9,192 nt of DNA from Candidatus Methanovirga basalitermitum (GTDB lineage Archaea > Methanobacteriota > Methanobacteria > Methanobacteriales > Methanobacteriaceae): contig JAISZW010000234.1 in the NCBI GenBank assembly GCA_031284445.1, positions 1-9,192 of the forward strand, written 5' to 3'. Below the pieces are notes generated by a model that worked only from the letters and a program-made list of their open reading frames with translations, was not told the DNA's origin and searched no databases. Positions 6,789 to 9,192 of the stretch are shown in pieces. The stretch's first letter is position 1, and each line of letters starts with the position of its first letter. A program made the position numbers and the translations under genes.

Positions 6789-7716
6789 TTAATTGATAAG
6801 TTCTTGAAAGCAGGATATTGTAGACAACAATGTATTTCACAATACAGGAAAAGGAACTCCAGAAGGAGGCATAATTTCTCCATTATTAGCTAATATTACT
6901 TTAATGGTATGGAAAAGATATTAAATATCACCTATCGTGAACATACAAGAAATTACGGATATGTATGCTATGAAACTGAAGGTAAATATTATATGGTTCG
7001 ATATGCTGATGATTTTGTGATTTCCACGCAAAATAAAGAAGATATTAAAGCAATATAATGATATTCTAAAACCATATCTAAAATGATAGAGGATTAGTCT
7101 TATCAGAGGAGAAGACAGAAAATAACCCATATTAGTGACATGTTTGATTTTCTGGGATTTAATTTCAGAAGATACCAAACAAAAAGATGGGATACAAACA
7201 TCTTAGTAAACCATCCCGTGAGAGTATCAAAAGAATTTAAATCAAAAATAGCAGGAATATTGCAAACATCACATGGGGGAATAATGTCGATAAGCTTATT
7301 AAAAGGCTTAATCCTTTGATTAGGGGAACTGCTAACTATTGTAAACCAACTGTAATCAAGTATTAACTTCACGCAGGTGAGTACAGATGGGGGAACTGCT
7401 AACTATTGTAAACCAACTGTTGCAAAGAAAATATTTTCTCTAAAATGGATGATTACACCTACCATAAAGTGTTTAGATTTGTTAAAAGATTAAATCCTCG
7501 TAAACCTATGAAATGGATAAAGAAAACCTATTTCCCAACTTATAAATGATGGAAAGCATAGAAGCAAATAGATCTTAAATGGACCCAAAGAAGGTAACAA
7601 ATTAATTAAAATGATTTGGACACCCATAAAAAGGCATTTTCATGATACAATTTAGTAACAGCCCTTATGATAAATCCAAAAAAGAATATTTCAACAAACG
7701 AAGATTTACACATTAA
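6789..7716 (+). pseudogene. Frameshifted group II intron reverse transcriptase/maturase
   Basis: The protein can be pieced together from several frames. LIDKFLKAGY (6789-6818) and GTPEGGIISPLLAN (6853-6894) are the RT-4 block of group II intron proteins. A one-base loss near 6903 leads to GMEKIL and then the catalytic YADD (7002-7013), with a stop at 7056. GLVLSEEKT (7091-7117) and, one frame on, KITHISDMFDFLGFNFRRY (7119-7175) are RT-6/7. LSKPSRESIKR (7202-7234) and NNVDKLIKRLNPLIRGTANY (7280-7339) are thumb/domain X, continued by FSKMDDYTYHKVFRFVKR and PMKWIKKTYF within 7427-7546. TPIKRHF (near 7620-7640) and NSPYDKSKKEYFNKR (in 7642-7713) resemble the start of the C-terminal HNH region, here without its Cys pairs. 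At least five frame changes and several stops make it non-functional, although the YADD aspartates remain. Confidence 0.8.
7323..7420. repeat. 31-bp direct repeat within the maturase relic
   Basis: The same 31 bases occur at 7323-7353 and 7390-7420, separated by 36 bp of unrelated sequence. Both copies encode GTANYCKPT of domain X, but only the second continues into the expected maturase sequence. The first copy runs into the filler and a stop. This is a local duplication inside a dead gene and not part of any intron structure. Confidence 0.9.
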
Positions 7717-7733
7717 CGGATAAAGATATGATT

Positions 7734-7767
7734 GAGCGGCTTGTCATGAAAGTGACACGACCAGTTC
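7734..7767 (+). ncRNA. Group II intron ribozyme domain V
   Basis: This 34-nt hairpin has the canonical domain V length and layout. The lower stem pairs 7734-7742 with 7759-7767 and starts with GAGC, holding the catalytic AGC triad at 7735-7737. A two-base AC bulge is at 7757-7758. The upper stem GTCAT/GTGAC (7743-7747 with 7752-7756) is fully paired and capped by a GAAA tetraloop (7748-7751). Two mismatches in the lower stem (7738 with 7763 and 7740 with 7761) suggest decay. Domain V is the catalytic heart of the ribozyme. Confidence 0.88.
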
Positions 7768-7770
7768 TTA

Positions 7771-7805
7771 GGAAAGGTTAGGAGGGAAACCTCTTGATTT
7801 TATCC
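7771..7805 (+). ncRNA. Group II intron ribozyme domain VI with bulged branch-point A
   Basis: Fifteen consecutive pairs (with several G-U) join 7771-7785 to 7790-7805 around a GAAA loop at 7786-7789. One base is left out, A7802 on the 3' arm. That is the lariat branch-point position of domain VI. A three-base linker (TTA, 7768-7770) joins it to domain V, the usual J5/6 length. The branch A lies seven bases from an intron end at 7808. Confidence 0.85.
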
Positions 7806-7837
7806 GACTACAATAAAATTAATTATTAACAAAATAG

Positions 7838-7855
7838 CTATTGTCTTGAAGATTT
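7838..7855 (+). repeat. Left terminal inverted repeat of the IS630-type element
   Basis: Matches 14 of 18 bases with the reverse complement of 8891-8908. The shared core is TGTCTT followed by AAGAT. TA at 7839-7840 aligns with TA at 8906-8907, as expected for IS630 insertion into TA. It lies 22 bp beyond the transposase stop. Confidence 0.65.
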
Positions 7856-7877
7856 AATTTTTCTGTATTGTCTGTTT

Positions 7878-8841
7878 TTATGCATAATATTTTGCTAATT
7901 TTTCATTTGCATCTTTTTTAGTGAAATTCCAACTTATTGTACAATTATTTTCATTCATATAATCACAATAAGCCTTAGTTTCTTCAATAAGTAACTCTTT
8001 ATTTTCTATTCTTTTCGGTGCATTGTACGTCCATGACATTAATCTCTATTTCTGTAATTATTAATCCAGATCGTATGTATTTGGGGGTGTGATTAAACTC
8101 AATTTTACTCAATAATCTTTCAACTTCTTCTTATGTCAAAATGTTTCAGTAATCGATTTCTTTGTGTGTGTGTGTGTGTGTTTAGGTTGTCCATTAAAAA
8201 CCTTAATTTTGTGGCATCATGGAATACATCATCAACTAAAGTGTTTCACATATTCAGCAAAGTCTTTTCGTGTTTCTATTTGTAACTGTAATATCTATCT
8301 ACACCTTTAAAATCAACTGCAACAAATATATGTTAACATTACCATTTCTTTCATACTCAATAATCGTATTCAGGGACTGCCTGGTTTCATAGGTTATACT
8401 TTTCCGTTTATCTCCAAAATAAGTTGTTTAGGCTTCTGCAAGACAAACAATCGGATAGTTTGTTTATACTGCTTCAGCATACATATCTAAAAGTATTATA
8501 CATTATATTCTCTGTATTTGTCATTAATTTCGTTTATTGCACACAATTGCTTTTTTTCATGGTTTTGTGTATTTTTTTTTAATATAAGGCGAACAGTTGT
8601 TGGGTTTAAAGTTTTAGAACCTTCCTTGCATTTAAGGGTTTCTGTGATGAGTTTAATCGTCCATCGTTTCCTACCTTTTTTTGGGGGGAGGGTTTTAGTG
8701 CAATGTTAATGCAACTATTTCAGCTTCTTGTTTATCATATTTGCTCTCATTTATTTCTCTTGCATTTTTAATACCTTTGTTTTTAAACTTATTTAAGTAT
8801 TCAACTTCATCATCACTAAGTTCAAGTTCTATAGCTCTCAT
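7878..8841 (-). pseudogene. IS630-family transposase, multiply disrupted
   Basis: Read on minus from 8841. MRAIELELSDDEVEYLNKF and KGIKNARE are a typical N-terminus. About 60 residues of the helix-turn-helix region are then missing, and EAEIVALT resumes before a stop at 8695. After a shift near a C6/A7 run comes GRKRWTIKLITETLKCKEG with NPTTVRLILKKN (8675-8499), then LLDMYAEAV and NYPIVCLAEA, where the catalytic Asp expected in the CLDE motif is Ala. DFAEYVKH, VDDVFHDATKLRFLMDNLNTH (second catalytic Asp), FNHTPKY and EIEINVMDVQCT (catalytic Glu) follow in changing frames. The C-terminus ENKELLIEETKAYCDY and ISWNFTKKDANEKLAKYYA ends at 7878. Family length and motif order fit IS630. Many frameshifts, stops and the lost Asp make it inactive. 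Confidence 0.8.
8163..8180. repeat. (TG)9 microsatellite inside the IS630 transposase
   Basis: Nine TG units (CA on the coding strand) lie exactly where the transposase motif DNLNTH is encoded. They turn one His-Thr into a short His-Thr run and shift the following KKSITETF block. This looks like slippage expansion of an AACACA codon pair in a gene no longer under selection. Confidence 0.9.
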
Positions 8842-8890
8842 ATATTATATGCTATTCATATTTAACTTATATAAACTTTGCCGATGAATT

Positions 8891-8908
8891 ATATCTTTAA
8901 GACACTAT
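8891..8908 (-). repeat. Right terminal inverted repeat of the IS630-type element
   Basis: The reverse complement matches 14 of 18 bases of 7838-7855. It lies 50 bp upstream of the transposase ATG, the usual place in IS630 elements. Confidence 0.65.
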
Positions 8909-8911
8909 TAA

Positions 8912-8947
8912 CTCCAAAAAATATCATCCTCCTCCAAAAAATATCAT
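8912..8947. repeat. 16-bp direct repeat with 20-bp period
   Basis: CTCCAAAAAATATCAT occurs at 8912-8927 and 8932-8947, separated by CCTC. It begins just outside the IS630 right end. A slippage duplication is the simplest reading. Confidence 0.85.
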
Positions 8948-8974
8948 TATTAAAAATTCCACACAACAAAAAAA

Positions 8975-9046
8975 CCTTAATTTGACAACATTGAATTTCA
9001 GCTATGTCCAAAATTTCATGGTAAAATTGATATCATAAAATTAAGG
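8975..9046. repeat. Inverted repeat CCTTAATTT / AAATTAAGG
   Basis: Perfect 9-bp arms at 8975-8983 and 9038-9046 enclose 54 bp. No coding content lies between. It could be a small hairpin or the remains of a tiny repeat element, but arms this AT-rich may be chance. Confidence 0.4.
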
Positions 9047-9192
9047 CATGACCAAATGGATTCATGGGATTAATATAGTCATTTTGGAAAAGTTTGTCAT
9101 TTTATAAAATATTAATATCTAATATAATTTGTTTAAATTTGATTTAAAGAATTTTAAATTAAGATTAATAATGGATAAACATTACCATTATC

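Larger units (their letters stand above)
6789..7808 (+). mobile_element. 3' part of a decayed group II intron
   Basis: The stretch contains, in the correct order, the remains of the intron-encoded protein (reverse transcriptase fingers/palm, maturase domain X, start of the HNH endonuclease) followed by ribozyme domains V and VI. This is exactly the order of a mobile group II intron, whose ORF sits in domain IV. The 5' end and domains I-III are not found upstream, and the N-terminal reverse transcriptase blocks are missing. The element is therefore truncated at its 5' side. The 3' splice site is placed at about 7808 because the bulged A at 7802 then lies seven bases from the end and the intron would finish in AC, as usual. 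The right boundary is 27 bp from the left end of the IS630-type element. Confidence 0.75.
7839..8907 (-). mobile_element. Decayed IS630-family insertion sequence
   Basis: The element is bounded by imperfect inverted repeats with aligned TA dinucleotides and contains one transposase pseudogene that fills it, the standard plan of IS630 elements (about 1.1-1.2 kb). It is about 1.07 kb, slightly short because part of the N-terminal helix-turn-helix region is deleted. Both ends are present, so this is a whole insertion that decayed in place. It sits just past the 3' end of the group II intron. Confidence 0.7.
8842..9192. other. Gene-free end of the window
   Basis: After the IS630 start codon there is the right inverted repeat (8891-8908), a 16-bp repeat at 8912-8927 and 8932-8947, and a 9-bp inverted repeat at 8975-8983 and 9038-9046. 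The rest is AT-rich with no open frame of interest on either strand and no recognisable RNA gene. Confidence 0.55.

Noticed and set aside
6921..7372. Two open frames of 85 and 89 codons on minus
   Set aside because: They lie antisense to the reverse transcriptase relic, which explains the sequence far better (YADD, FLGFNFRRY). Their residues carry no recognisable motif.
6789..7808. Retron or diversity-generating retroelement
   Set aside because: The reverse transcriptase is of group II intron type, with domain X following and ribozyme domains V and VI right behind. No template/variable repeat or msr-msd structure is seen.
8518..8709. 63-codon frame on plus
   Set aside because: Antisense to the IS630 transposase block GRKRWTIKL; an accidental frame.
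1..9192. Defence system, toxin-antitoxin pair or novel multi-gene system
   Set aside because: Every intact gene is a known housekeeping enzyme, and the remaining non-random coding signal is explained by decayed mobile elements. No tRNA-like cloverleaf was recognised either.

Overview
This is an AT-rich stretch of archaeal chromosome, most likely from a methanogen of the order Methanobacteriales (Methanobrevibacter or Methanosphaera type). The evidence is an EndoQ-type PHP nuclease with a PCNA-binding tail, archaeal-style MoaA, LysC and DapA proteins, strong A/T codon bias, TATA-like promoter elements and relics of IS families common in these genomes. Species cannot be decided from the sequence.

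Layout: 1-506 is a gene-free leader with a perfect 21-bp tandem duplication. 507-1706 (+) encodes endonuclease Q, a deaminated-DNA repair nuclease. About 1795-2120 (+) holds a broken tnpB (IS200/IS605 type). 2271-3227 (-) is moaA, the first step of molybdopterin/tungstopterin synthesis. 3228-3720 holds no convincing gene. 3721-4614 (-) dapA and 4611-5831 (-) lysC overlap by ATGA and form a translationally coupled lysC-dapA operon that makes the entry steps to diaminopimelate/lysine.

From about 6230 to 8910 the window is a graveyard of mobile elements with no intact gene. In order it contains a DDE-transposase scrap (about 6328-6592, +), the 3' part of a group II intron (about 6789-7808, +), and a complete but decayed IS630-type insertion sequence (about 7839-8907, transposase on -). 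The intron part has a multiply frameshifted reverse transcriptase/maturase, but its ribozyme domains V and VI are still readable, including a 34-nt domain V and a domain VI with a bulged branch-point A. The end of the window has short repeats and no gene.

The intact genes are ordinary housekeeping functions (DNA repair, cofactor and amino-acid synthesis). I do not see an undescribed defence or metabolic system. The points most worth a second look are the intron ribozyme end, the PIP-box tail of EndoQ, the repeat upstream of endoQ, and the repeat-associated scars inside the dead elements.
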